64,000 bases of DNA from CAYNKA01 sp964397655 (GTDB lineage: Bacteria; Spirochaetota; Spirochaetia; DTKZ01): positions 186,001 through 250,000 of the forward strand of contig CAYNKA010000004.1 of assembly GCA_964397655.1 (NCBI GenBank), read 5' to 3'. Shown in pieces: positions 24,867 through 32,823 of the stretch. The notes below the pieces were generated by a model, which saw only the letters and a program-made list of their open reading frames with translations, was not told where the DNA came from and did not search any database. Within the stretch, counting starts at the first letter, position 1. Each line of letters opens with the position of its first letter. The position numbers and the translations under genes were made by a program.

Positions 24867-25658
24867 CTACTCTTCCATCCGTTCGAGACGGCTTTCGATC
24901 TCCTCGAGCCGGTGCCGGAGCGAGGCGATGGTCTTCTCGATCCTTGCCTTCTCCTGCTTCAGCCGGGCGGAGGGCTCCAGCTCCTTCGGCCTTCTCCCGA
25001 ACTGGGCCTTCACCATGTCCGGGCTCTTGCCGGACAGGAAGGCGTCCTCGGCCTGTTTCCGGACCTCCTCGCTCTTCATCGAGGTGACGGTCTTCATGTT
25101 CTCGAAGCCTATGGACGGATTCACGTCGAGCGCGTGCATCCGCATGAGCACCTTGGCCGTGGTCCGGTGGACGCCGAGGACGCGGTCCACGAAGTCCTCG
25201 AAACGGGCGTTGTTTCGCTTGCAGAGACCCTCGGCCTCCACGAGGAGCTTGCCGAACTCCTTCATGAGGAAGCCGTTCTTCGCGAGATACTCGACCTTGA
25301 TCTTCTGGGTCAGGATCTTGAATTCCTCGTTGTCCTCGAAGACGTTGCGGTAGATCCGGGACTCTTCCGCCTTGACGAGAAGCCGATGGAAGGTGTCCCA
25401 GAATTCGTTCGTGTGGGCCTTGCAGGATATGGGTACCGGCGACCGGGTGAAATGGAGGTGGTGGGCGAACTCGTGGATCGCGGTGTACATGAGATCGTTG
25501 TCGTCGGAGAAGTTCTTGTTGTGGATGATGATTTCCCGGCTTTCGGGGTGATAGAGGCCGTTCACTTTCCGGCTCTGTTTGCCGGAAAGAACGACGCTGA
25601 ATTCTTCGGTGTCCGGCTCGAGCCTAAGGAGGGCGTCTTTGACTTGATCTTGATTCAT
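24867..25658 (-). CDS. Zincin-like protein (HEFAH) with a C-terminal coiled coil
   Basis: The ATG at 25658 is taken because a promoter -10 box lies 7 nt before it; no Shine-Dalgarno site is present. Of the 263 residues, about 60-80 contain TAIHEFAHHLHF, an HExxH zinc-binding motif in a family-typical helix. The next 100 residues are mostly helical and Lys/Glu-rich. The last 45 (RLKQEKARIEKTIASLR onward) are a strongly predicted coiled coil. There is no signal peptide, so the protein is probably cytoplasmic. I do not recognise the family, and its substrate and any proteolytic activity are unproven. Confidence 0.8.
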   Translation of the reverse strand: MNQDQVKDALLRLEPDTEEFSVVLSGKQSRKVNGLYHPESREIIIHNKNFSDDNDLMYTAIHEFAHHLHFTRSPVPISCKAHTNEFWDTFHRLLVKAEESRIYRNVFEDNEEFKILTQKIKVEYLAKNGFLMKEFGKLLVEAEGLCKRNNARFEDFVDRVLGVHRTTAKVLMRMHALDVNPSIGFENMKTVTSMKSEEVRKQAEDAFLSGKSPDMVKAQFGRRPKELEPSARLKQEKARIEKTIASLRHRLEEIESRLERMEE

Positions 25659-25665
25659 GGCGCCT

Positions 25666-25694
25666 ACTATACCCGCCGGCGTCCCGCCCTTCAA
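25666..25694 (-). promoter_or_regulatory. Leaderless-type promoter of the zincin gene
   Basis: TTGAAG (25694-25689) and TATAGT (25671-25666) are 17 bp apart and the ATG follows the -10 box by 7 nt. Confidence 0.7.
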
Positions 25695-25759
25695 GAGACG
25701 CCCTCGCGGCGGCGGCCGATGTGGATTCTTTTGGAAGGCAGCTTCGAAGCAGGCGGGAA

Positions 25760-25788
25760 TTCTCCAAAGGCCTCCGTCATGATAGAAT
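25760..25788 (+). promoter_or_regulatory. Leaderless-type promoter of the mutT-like gene
   Basis: TAGAAT (25783-25788) ends 7 nt before the ATG at 25796. TTCTCC (25760-25765) is a poor -35 at 17-bp spacing, so this promoter is the weakest of the set. Confidence 0.4.
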
Positions 25789-25795
25789 ACCGCCC

Positions 25796-26257
25796 ATGAA
25801 ATTACCGAGCCTGCGGGTCGCGTGCGCGGTCGTCGAACGGGAGGGGAGGGTTCTCGCGACCCGGCGTCGGCCGGGCGTTTCCATGGCCGGCAAGTGGGAA
25901 TTCCCCGGCGGCAAGATCGAGCCCGAGGAGTCCGCCGAAGCCTGCGTGGTCAGGGAGCTCCGTGAGGAACTCGGGCTCCCGGTCCGAGTCGTTTCCTCCC
26001 TGCCCGTGACGGTCCACCGTTATCCCGACTTCGAAATCACGCTCCACCCTTTCCTCTGCGCGGCCGACGGACCCGAGGCGTTTCTCTCCGATCACGACGA
26101 GGCCCGCTGGGAGGAGCCGGGGAACCTGCCGGGTCTCGACTGGGCCGCGGCCGACGTCCCCGTGCTCCGGGCCTTTCTGGATTCCCGGCGGGAAGTCCGG
26201 TCCGGCGGCCTTGGGCGGGTACCCTTCCCCTCCGAGCGGAAGGAGGCCGGGGCATGA
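25796..26257 (+). CDS. MutT-type Nudix hydrolase
   Basis: The 153-residue protein has the Nudix box GGKIEPEESAEACVVRELREELG and the preceding strand RVLATRRRPGVSMAGKWEFPG, as in 8-oxo-dGTP diphosphatases of the MutT/CTP pyrophosphohydrolase group. It probably removes damaged or non-canonical nucleotides. The frame upstream of 25796 is not used: the ATG there is preceded by a promoter-like -10 box and no Shine-Dalgarno site. Its stop overlaps the next start (ATGA at 26254), so it is cotranscribed with the aminotransferase. Confidence 0.88.
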   Translation: MKLPSLRVACAVVEREGRVLATRRRPGVSMAGKWEFPGGKIEPEESAEACVVRELREELGLPVRVVSSLPVTVHRYPDFEITLHPFLCAADGPEAFLSDHDEARWEEPGNLPGLDWAAADVPVLRAFLDSRREVRSGGLGRVPFPSERKEAGA

Positions 26258-27090
26258 CCGGTCCCTACGCTTCCTTGAACGGCGAGCTCCTTCCCGTAGA
26301 AGCCGCGAAGGTCGCCGTGGACGACGTTGACGTCGTGTACGGCTACGGGGTCTACGAGACGCTCAAGGTGAGGAACCGCGTGCTCTACTTCCCCGAACTG
26401 CACGAGGAGAGGCTTCTCCGGTCGGCGGAGATCGTGGGAATTCCGCATCCCTTCCCGCGGGGCCGGATCCGAGACTGGATCGAATCCCTCGTGAGGGCGA
26501 ATCGGCCGGAGAACGCGAACGTCAAGGTCCTGCTCTTCGGCGGCGAATCGCCGGCATCGGCGAGGCTCTACGCCATGACCCTGAATCCGCTGTTCCCCGA
26601 CCGAAGGGACCTCCGGCACGGGGCTACGGCGGTCGTCTTCGAGGGGGAACGTCTCTATCCCGAGGCCAAGACCCTCAACATGCTCATGAGTTCGATCGCC
26701 TTCAGGAAGGCGAAGGCTGCAGGCGCCTACGACGCCGTCCTCAAGGACAGGTACGGGAACCTCACGGAGGGAACCCGGACCAACCTCTTCTTCACCGACG
26801 GCGAGAGGATCTTCACGCCTCCCAAGGACACGGTGCTCGCGGGGGTGACGAAGATCACCGTGGAACGGGTCGTGGGGGAGGCGGGAATTCCGATGGAGGA
26901 AAGGGTCCTGCCGGAGGCGGACCTCGGCCGGTGGGCGGGGATTTTCCTCACGAGCACGTCGACGAAGATCATGCCGCTCAGGATGGTCGGCGAAACGGAA
27001 TTCGCGATACCCGACATCGTCCCGAGGATCGCGAAGCTCTACGACCGGTTCCTGGACAGCTGGGCCGCGGAGAGGGGGCCGCTCTTCTGA
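26254..27090 (+). CDS. Class IV PLP-dependent aminotransferase
   Basis: The 278-residue protein belongs to the fold type IV aminotransferases (branched-chain amino acid aminotransferase, D-amino acid aminotransferase, aminodeoxychorismate lyase). The family features are VDDVDVVYGYGVYETLK near the N-terminus, the PLP Lys in PEAKTLNMLMS, DRYGNLTEGTRTNLFF and LAGVTKITVERVV. The phrase GVYETLKV is shared by several members, so I cannot choose between the three activities. It overlaps the mutT-like gene by 4 bp and is followed after one base by a small Cys-rich gene. Confidence 0.9.
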   Translation: MTGPYASLNGELLPVEAAKVAVDDVDVVYGYGVYETLKVRNRVLYFPELHEERLLRSAEIVGIPHPFPRGRIRDWIESLVRANRPENANVKVLLFGGESPASARLYAMTLNPLFPDRRDLRHGATAVVFEGERLYPEAKTLNMLMSSIAFRKAKAAGAYDAVLKDRYGNLTEGTRTNLFFTDGERIFTPPKDTVLAGVTKITVERVVGEAGIPMEERVLPEADLGRWAGIFLTSTSTKIMPLRMVGETEFAIPDIVPRIAKLYDRFLDSWAAERGPLF

Positions 27091-27091
27091 C

Positions 27092-27304
27092 ATGCCCGCG
27101 AACATGCCGCCCCGCGGAGCCGCCCCCGACCGTGCGCCGAACTGCCTGAAATGCCTTCATTTCACCGTGACCTGGGATCCCTCCTTTCCCAGGTCCTGCG
27201 CCGTCTTCGGCATCAAGAGCCGCGACCTGCCGAGCGCCGAAGTGTTCCGGGCCACGGGGAGGCACTGTCCGGCCTTCGAAAAGTCTCCGCGGATCAAAGA
27301 TTGA
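27092..27304 (+). CDS. Small cysteine-rich protein, probable zinc binder
   Basis: The gene starts one base after the aminotransferase stop and encodes 70 residues. Four cysteines form a pattern CLKC, then SC, then HC (NCLKCLHF, FPRSCAVFGIKS, GRHCPAFEKS), which would suit one zinc site. There is no signal peptide. A TTGAAC promoter -35 box for the next gene overlaps its stop. I do not recognise a named family. The tight spacing and clear conserved-looking core make it a likely real gene. Confidence 0.75.
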   Translation: MPANMPPRGAAPDRAPNCLKCLHFTVTWDPSFPRSCAVFGIKSRDLPSAEVFRATGRHCPAFEKSPRIKD

Positions 27305-27329
27305 ACCGCCGGGCGAATCCAACTATAAT
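27301..27329 (+). promoter_or_regulatory. Leaderless-type promoter with perfect -10 box
   Basis: TTGAAC (27301-27306) and the consensus TATAAT (27324-27329) are 17 bp apart. The ATG at 27336 follows after 6 nt and no Shine-Dalgarno site is present. Confidence 0.85.
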
Positions 27330-27335
27330 TTTTCC

Positions 27336-28322
27336 ATGAAAACGACGCACCTGTTCACCGCGGCGATTCTCCTCGTCGCGAGTCTGTCCGCGAATCTCCA
27401 GGCCCAGCCGGCGGAAAAGGGTCAGCCCCGGAGCGTCATCGACCTCCGGGACGCCCTGGTGAGGATCGCGAAGAACCAGTTCAGGCCCACCCTCCGGGTC
27501 TCCTTCGGAAGCTTCACCTACGAGTATACGCCGATCGGCAGCTCCTTCGCCCGGTTCCTCGAAGAACGGCTCACGACCGCGATCTCCCTGACCGGGGACA
27601 AGGTCAACCTCTTCGCGCTCGGGTCCCTGAAGAACCTCGACCCCTCGTTCTCGAAGGCCTTCGGCGCCGTCATCAACGTGGAAGGCGTGGAATCGGTCCT
27701 GTCCGGCCGCTACTTCGACGCCGGCGATTCGGTCAGGTTCCAGCTCGAGATCGTGGACTTCACGAACGGCACGCTCGTCGGCAAGGAGGAAGTCCGGATC
27801 GCGAAGAGCGAAATCCCCGCGGGGATCTCGCTCCTGCCGCCGAACCTCCAGAGCGCGACCGCGGTGTTCAAGGAACTCGAGGACGTCATCAAGTCCGGCG
27901 ACGACCGTTTCCTCGTGAAGGCGACCACGAACCGCGGGAACGGCGCCGTCTTCAAGGACGGCGAGGAGATGGTGGTCAACTTCTTCTCGAACCGCGACGC
28001 CTACATCAAGATCTATCTCGTGGACGCCGAAGGCAAGACCCAGCTCATCTTCCCGAACAAATTCCACGCGAACAATTTCGTTCCCAAGGAGAAGCTCGTC
28101 CAGATACCGGGCCCCGGCTACCCCTTCGCCTTCGTGCTCGGTCCGCCCTACGGCACCGAGTTCATCAAGGTCATAGCCTCCACGGCGCAGTTCAAGGACG
28201 TCGAGGAATCCTTCAAGGATCTCGGCAAGGTGAGCAAGGGGCTCATGACGAGGGGCATCATCACGGAGGAGAGGAAGGGCGAACAGGCACAGACCCTCGT
28301 GAACTATACGATCGTGAAATGA
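27336..28322 (+). CDS. Secreted protein with FlgO/CsgG-like N-terminus and C-terminal DUF4384
   Basis: The 328-residue product has a signal peptide ending ASLSANLQAQ. Residues about 35-170 (VIDLRDALVRIAKNQF, FARFLEERLTTAIS, then VLSGRYFDAGDSVRFQLEIVD) resemble FlgO/CsgG-type domains that form envelope assemblies. Residues 200-310 resemble DUF4384 (NFFSNRDAYIKIYLVDAEGK, then TQLIFPNKFHANNF). Such two-domain proteins are found in secretion or surface contexts, with no biochemical role known to me. The promoter and start are unusually clear: consensus TATAAT 6 nt before the ATG. Confidence 0.82.
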   Translation: MKTTHLFTAAILLVASLSANLQAQPAEKGQPRSVIDLRDALVRIAKNQFRPTLRVSFGSFTYEYTPIGSSFARFLEERLTTAISLTGDKVNLFALGSLKNLDPSFSKAFGAVINVEGVESVLSGRYFDAGDSVRFQLEIVDFTNGTLVGKEEVRIAKSEIPAGISLLPPNLQSATAVFKELEDVIKSGDDRFLVKATTNRGNGAVFKDGEEMVVNFFSNRDAYIKIYLVDAEGKTQLIFPNKFHANNFVPKEKLVQIPGPGYPFAFVLGPPYGTEFIKVIASTAQFKDVEESFKDLGKVSKGLMTRGIITEERKGEQAQTLVNYTIVK

Positions 28323-28328
28323 AGCGGC

Positions 28329-29360
28329 TCAGAGCGATAGGATGAATCTCAGCGCGGCGAGCCCGTCGACCGCCGATGAGACGGGTTGCCGTGCGCGGTC
28401 CCTCGCGCAGGCCGCGGCGTCCTTCATCATGTTCTCGAAATATCCGGTCTTTTCGAAGACGGGCGCCTTCTCGGGTCCGAGCGACCTGAATCCCTCGTAA
28501 TAGGGGCTCGGAACGCTTCTCCACTCCTCGTAGATCCCGTTTCCGATCCTGATGCGGCCTTTCTCGAAGCTCAGGTCCGACTCGAAGACGAGATGGTCCC
28601 GTTCCGCCCCGACCTCGATCGAGACCCGTACCGCGGGCCCTTCATCGTCGAGCCTGCAGACCGCGGCGATGAAGGCGGTTCCCGACGCCTTGAGGAGGTT
28701 CCCGGTCACCGCGGTCTTCTTCAGGGTTCCCCCCGCGAGAAATGCGACGATATCCGCGAGGTGGGTCCCGTCGTGGACCAGCTGGCTCACGAGCTTCCGC
28801 GTCCTTCCGAAGTAGAGCTTCGAGGAGATCGAAAGGAGCCTTCCGTAGGTCCCGTCCGCGACGCGGGAACGGGCCCTGCGGTAGTCTTCGGAGTAGCGCC
28901 GCTCGTGGTTGGTGAGCACGGTGACCGCGCCCGAGGAATGGAGCGCCGCGATCCTCCTCGCCGCCGCGAGGCCGTCGGCGAGCGGCTTCTCGCAGACCGC
29001 GACTCCGACGCCGGACGCGGCCGCCATCTTCACGTACAGGTAGTGGGAATCGGGGTGCGTGGCTATGTGGAGGATGTCGGGTTTCGTCTCGCGGAGCAGG
29101 TCGTCGGCCGAAGCGAAGACGGCGTCGCAGTTCCACCGCTCGGCGAACAAACGCCGACGCTCGGGATCGGTATCGCAGCCTCCCACGAGAATGCATTCCG
29201 GATTCCCGGTTATGGCGCCTGCATGGGTGCAGGGTTTTTCCCTGAGCGCGTCGTCCTCCAGGAGACTCCCTATCCTGCCGAGGCCGACGACCGCGCAGCG
29301 CAGTTTTCCGTCCCGACGGGACCGCGTGCGTCGGGCCTCGTCGTCTTTGCCGTGCCTCAT
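28329..29360 (-). CDS. Gfo/Idh/MocA-family oxidoreductase
   Basis: This 343-residue enzyme has an N-terminal Rossmann motif (RCAVVGLGRIGSLLE) after a short basic extension and the family-specific ICEKPLADG-like strand seen here as VAVCEKPLADG, followed by a C-terminal alpha/beta domain with HDGTHLADIVAFLAGG containing the usual catalytic-type His. The family oxidises sugars, inositols and related alcohols with NAD(P). No neighbour points to a substrate. The ATG at 29360 has GAGG 5 nt upstream and follows the HIT gene by 6 bp, so the two are likely cotranscribed. It ends 6 bp from the convergent DUF4384 gene. Confidence 0.88.
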   Translation of the reverse strand: MRHGKDDEARRTRSRRDGKLRCAVVGLGRIGSLLEDDALREKPCTHAGAITGNPECILVGGCDTDPERRRLFAERWNCDAVFASADDLLRETKPDILHIATHPDSHYLYVKMAAASGVGVAVCEKPLADGLAAARRIAALHSSGAVTVLTNHERRYSEDYRRARSRVADGTYGRLLSISSKLYFGRTRKLVSQLVHDGTHLADIVAFLAGGTLKKTAVTGNLLKASGTAFIAAVCRLDDEGPAVRVSIEVGAERDHLVFESDLSFEKGRIRIGNGIYEEWRSVPSPYYEGFRSLGPEKAPVFEKTGYFENMMKDAAACARDRARQPVSSAVDGLAALRFILSL

Positions 29361-29366
29361 GTCGCC

Positions 29367-29711
29367 TCAGCCCGGCGGCCATCCCATCTGCCTGCCGCCG
29401 ATCACGTGGGCGTGCACGTAGGGCACGGTCTGCTGGCCGTGCTTCCCGACGTTGAAGACGACGCGGTATCCGTCTTCGAGTCCGAGTTTGCCTGCGACCT
29501 TGGCGATCGAATGCACGTATCTTCCCGTTTCTTCGGCCGACAGCCCCGAAAGGCGGTCGAATCCCTCGACCTTTTTCTTGGGGACCACGAGAACGTGCAC
29601 CGGTCCCTGAGGATTGATGTCCCTGAACGCCACGACCTCTTCGTCTTCGTAGACGAGGTCCGCCGGGATTTCCTTCCGCACAATCTTGTCGAAAATCGTA
29701 TCGTCGGACAT
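29367..29711 (-). CDS. HIT-family nucleotide-binding protein (HinT-like)
   Basis: The 114-residue protein starts MSDDTIFDKIVRKEIPADLVYEDEE, the usual HinT opening, from the ATG at 29711 with AAAGGAG upstream. HinT proteins are purine nucleoside phosphoramidases. The histidine triad region reads TVPYVHAHVIGGRQMGWPPG: the second and third His are present but the first is Tyr. The middle His is the nucleophile, so activity may be retained. The operon partner is the Gfo/Idh dehydrogenase. Confidence 0.92.
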   Translation of the reverse strand: MSDDTIFDKIVRKEIPADLVYEDEEVVAFRDINPQGPVHVLVVPKKKVEGFDRLSGLSAEETGRYVHSIAKVAGKLGLEDGYRVVFNVGKHGQQTVPYVHAHVIGGRQMGWPPG

Positions 29712-29771
29712 GATGTCTGGACTCCTTTCCGCAACGGTAGCACGCAAATCCGCCCCTTGTCTGCATCCCGG

Positions 29772-31022
29772 TCAGGCGGGGGGAATGGCCAGGACGATCT
29801 TCATGCCGCCGCCGCTTTTCGACGCGACGGAGATTTTCCATCGGTTCCGCTTCGCGGTTTCGTACACTTCCGCAAGCCCGGATTTCCCGTTCTTTCCCAG
29901 TCCGGGCACGAAGAGGAGCCTGAGCAGCGTTTCCTTGGGAATCGGATCGGTGCCGGGGGGGACGAGTTTCAGGGTCCGGACCCTGCCTTGGAGGAGAAGG
30001 AAGTCGAGCCCCCTGCCGTCGTCCGAGCATGAAACCTTGAATCCGGTCGAGGGAGAGCCTTCGAAGGAAAGCGCTATTCTTCCTTCCTCCGGCTTGCCGG
30101 CCGCGAGCCGGTCTCCCGGATCTTCGATTCCGCGGCCGACCGCGTTCCTGACGAGGGAGACGAGCGGTCCCTCGATCGATTCGGGAAGGAGCGGGAAGAT
30201 TCCGTTCGTCGTGACGTCGAGGCGGACCTTCTTCCCGAGCGACGCCGCCAGCTCTTCGGCCGTGTATTTCAACGATTCGAGGAAATCCGCCGGCCGTTCC
30301 GAGCGTTCCGGTTCGTCCCTGCTTTCGGTTTTCGGCGCGGCTTCCGCCCGAGGCTCCTCCCGCCGTTCGGGGGCCGCGTTCGATTTCCGCAGGACCAGGA
30401 ACATGCCTGCCGTCGTCGCCGCGACGAGGACGAAGCCCCATGCCGAAACGGCGATCAGGTCCTCGGTTTCCCTCTTTCGAATCGCCGCGGTGGAGGCCGA
30501 CAAGTGCAGGACGCCGCGGACGAACGGGCTTCCTCCGTGGCATTGCCTGCATTCCACGAAATTGAGGAGGGGATACCAGTACTCGATCCTTCCCTCCTTG
30601 CCGAGGACGACGGTCCGCGGTTTCGCGGCCTGCACGGTTTCCCGAAGAACCGGAGCGGAGGAGGGCTCGTTCGTCCGTCGGGCGGTGAGGGGGAAGGAAA
30701 CTCGGTTCTGGTGCGAATTGACGAAATTCAGGGTCGAAAAGTCGTGAAAGGCTGACGATCCGTCGGTGCGGTAGAGATCGGCATCCTCGAAGCCGGAGAC
30801 CGTCCTGAGCGACGTAATGATGCGCTGGGCGAGGGACGCCTCGCCGCTCAGCATGACGTTCCGGATCACCGACGCGTAGAGCTCGGCGGAGGTCGCGAGG
30901 CGCGCCTCCTCCGCCTTCTCGAGGGCGTCGCGTCCGCGGAACGAGAAAACCGCGATGATGACCGCGAAGCCCGCCGCGAGGACGAGCGGGACGAGGAGGC
31001 GGAGCTTCATCACGGTTTTCAT
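29772..31022 (-). CDS. Membrane sensor with periplasmic c-haem and CheA-like ATPase domain
   Basis: The 416-residue protein has a transmembrane helix at 8-27, a periplasmic domain to about 190 and a second helix at 191-211. The periplasmic part carries CRQCH at 158-162, a covalent haem c motif, in a setting (LNFVECRQCHGGSPFVRGVLHLS) like the haem-PAS sensors of Geobacter. The cytoplasmic residues 245-416 resemble the CheA P4 ATPase: LVSLVRNAVGRGIED for the N box, SDDGRGLD for G1 and LRLLFVPGLGKNGKSGLAEV for the lid. There is no Hpt domain, no dimerisation His and no P5. So it looks like an ATP-binding sensor rather than a complete kinase. The mRNA start is 8 nt upstream of the ATG. Confidence 0.85.
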   Translation of the reverse strand: MKTVMKLRLLVPLVLAAGFAVIIAVFSFRGRDALEKAEEARLATSAELYASVIRNVMLSGEASLAQRIITSLRTVSGFEDADLYRTDGSSAFHDFSTLNFVNSHQNRVSFPLTARRTNEPSSAPVLRETVQAAKPRTVVLGKEGRIEYWYPLLNFVECRQCHGGSPFVRGVLHLSASTAAIRKRETEDLIAVSAWGFVLVAATTAGMFLVLRKSNAAPERREEPRAEAAPKTESRDEPERSERPADFLESLKYTAEELAASLGKKVRLDVTTNGIFPLLPESIEGPLVSLVRNAVGRGIEDPGDRLAAGKPEEGRIALSFEGSPSTGFKVSCSDDGRGLDFLLLQGRVRTLKLVPPGTDPIPKETLLRLLFVPGLGKNGKSGLAEVYETAKRNRWKISVASKSGGGMKIVLAIPPA

Positions 31023-31030
31023 GGATGCAC

Positions 31031-31059
31031 AGTATCCGGGTCGACTCGGAAGCTGTCAA
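31031..31059 (-). promoter_or_regulatory. Leaderless-type promoter of the haem sensor gene
   Basis: Consensus TTGACA (31059-31054) and GATACT (31036-31031) are 17 bp apart and the ATG follows 8 nt after the -10 box. Confidence 0.75.
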
Positions 31060-31177
31060 GGCTCGGGAAAGCGGAAAGCGGAGGGATACGGCGAGGGCGC
31101 GATCGGTTCAGCCTTGCGGAACGGAGCCGCCGCGGAGTATGATGTCACGGATTGGATCGGACGCGGGACAATTCGAC

Positions 31178-31816
31178 ATGCTGAATCCGGAACTCCAGAT
31201 GTTTTTCCGCTTTCTCGACATCGCGGGAACCGTCGGCTTCGCAGCGGGCGGGGCCATGGCGGCGATGCGGAAAAACCTCGACCTCTACGGCGTCTTCGTC
31301 GTCGCCGTCTTCACGGCCATCGGCGGAGGACTGGTGAGGGACGTGATCATCGGAAGCGTTCCTCCCGCCGCGCTCACGCACTGGCTCTATCTCGCCGTCA
31401 TTCTCGCGACGACCTTCGCCTGCTTCCTCCTCGGAAGAAAGATCAAGAAGATCGAGCGGTCGGTCGTCTTCATGGACGCCCTGGGCCTCGGTTTTTTTTC
31501 CGTGGTCGGCTACGAAGCGGCTTTCTCCAGGGGCGTCGCGTGGTACGGATCGCTGTTCCTGGGCGTGGTGACCGGGACCTTCGGCGGCATGATCAAGGAC
31601 GTTCTCCTGGGAGAGATCCCCGCCGTGCTCAGGCGGGAAATCTACGCTTCGGCGAGCATGGCCGGGATCCTCGTGTACATCGCGTCGAACCGGACCCCGC
31701 TTCCCCGGGAAGCCGGGGCGCTCGCGGCCGTTTCCGTCGTCTTTTTCCTGCGCATGATTTCCGTGAAGCGCGGCTGGAACCTGCCCGCGGTCAACTCGAG
31801 AAAGGAGAAACGTTGA
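31178..31816 (+). CDS. TRIC-type cation channel / UPF0126 membrane protein
   Basis: The 212-residue protein has two internally repeated halves of three hydrophobic helices, marked by AIGGGLVRDVIIGS and GTFGGMIKDVLLGEIP, which identify the UPF0126 or TRIC family. Prokaryotic TRIC proteins are trimeric potassium-permeable channels. The ATG at 31178 is chosen because TTGCGG and TATGAT upstream would start transcription near 31150, which excludes the longer in-frame starts. The 3' end is 1 bp from the AEC transporter gene, so they share a transcript. Confidence 0.88.
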   Translation: MLNPELQMFFRFLDIAGTVGFAAGGAMAAMRKNLDLYGVFVVAVFTAIGGGLVRDVIIGSVPPAALTHWLYLAVILATTFACFLLGRKIKKIERSVVFMDALGLGFFSVVGYEAAFSRGVAWYGSLFLGVVTGTFGGMIKDVLLGEIPAVLRREIYASASMAGILVYIASNRTPLPREAGALAAVSVVFFLRMISVKRGWNLPAVNSRKEKR

Positions 31817-32758
31817 ATGAATCTCGTGCTCGACGCTATTCAGGGAGTGCTCACCATCCTCGTCATGATCTTGGCTGGCGCATGGCTTGCCCGAAAGGGC
31901 TGGTTCACCGAGACGTCCTCGGCCCTGCTCTCCCGGCTGGTGATCCAGATTTCTCTTCCCGCTCTCATGATAACGAATTTCGTCGGTACCTTCGACAAGA
32001 AGATGATCCTGCAGCTCGGGCCCGGAGTCGTCGTTCCGCTTCTCACCATAATTTCCGCCTATCTCCTGGCTGCGGGGCTCTGCTTCCTGCTCAAGGTGCC
32101 GAAAAAGCGCCGCGGGCTCTTTCGGGCCCTGTTCGCCTTCTCGAACACGATCTTCGTCGGGCTGCCGGTCAACGTCGCGCTCTTCGGCGAAGCCTCCGTC
32201 CCCTTCGTCACGCTCTACTACCTCGTCAACACGACGCTTTTCTGGACGATCGGCGTGTACTACATCCGCAGGGACGGAGAGGAAGCGGAAGTCAGGCTGT
32301 TTTCCATGGAAACCGTGAAGAGGATCTTCACGCCCGTCCTCCTATCCTTCATCTTCTCGATCTTCCTCGTCATGTACGACCTCTCCCTGCCCAGGTTTCT
32401 CATGAGTTCGTTGAAGTACGCCGCGAGCCTGACCACGCCGCTCTCGATGCTCATCATCGGCATAGCGATCGAGTCCATAGGCATCAGGGGAATAAAGGTG
32501 GACCGTGAAATGATCGCAGTCCTCGCGGGAAGGTTCGTAATCGCGCCTGCGACCGCCTGGTACGTCATGTCAGTCGTCGCGGTTCCGGATCTCATGAGGA
32601 AGGTTTTCTTCCTCGTGGCCGCCATGCCGGTGATGACGCAGATAGCTCTCGTGAGCAAGGCCTACGACGCCGACCACAGGAACGCGAGCGTCATGGTCAC
32701 CGTCACCTCGCTCTCGAGCCTGCTCGTGATTCCTTTCTACATGTGGCTGTTCGGATGA
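31817..32758 (+). CDS. AEC-family (auxin efflux carrier-type) transporter
   Basis: The 313-residue protein is almost entirely hydrophobic with about ten helices. Typical family phrases are LVIQISLPALMITNFVG, FSNTIFVGLPVNVALFG and LTTPLSMLIIGIAIESIG. AEC proteins export organic acids or similar anions; the substrate is not predictable. The gene begins 1 bp after the TRIC gene. A GC-rich hairpin follows the stop. Confidence 0.88.
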   Translation: MNLVLDAIQGVLTILVMILAGAWLARKGWFTETSSALLSRLVIQISLPALMITNFVGTFDKKMILQLGPGVVVPLLTIISAYLLAAGLCFLLKVPKKRRGLFRALFAFSNTIFVGLPVNVALFGEASVPFVTLYYLVNTTLFWTIGVYYIRRDGEEAEVRLFSMETVKRIFTPVLLSFIFSIFLVMYDLSLPRFLMSSLKYAASLTTPLSMLIIGIAIESIGIRGIKVDREMIAVLAGRFVIAPATAWYVMSVVAVPDLMRKVFFLVAAMPVMTQIALVSKAYDADHRNASVMVTVTSLSSLLVIPFYMWLFG

Positions 32759-32769
32759 CGGGGGCGGCC

Positions 32770-32806
32770 GGAGGAGGAAGAACGGCCTTCGGCGTTTCCC
32801 TCCTCC
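32770..32806. terminator. Bidirectional hairpin between AEC and ferritin genes
   Basis: GGAGGAGG (32770-32777) pairs with CCTCCTCC (32799-32806), extended inward by a few more pairs. It lies between convergent stops at 32758 and 32824 but lacks a U-run. Confidence 0.45.
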
Positions 32807-32823
32807 GCCTCCTCGGGCGGACG

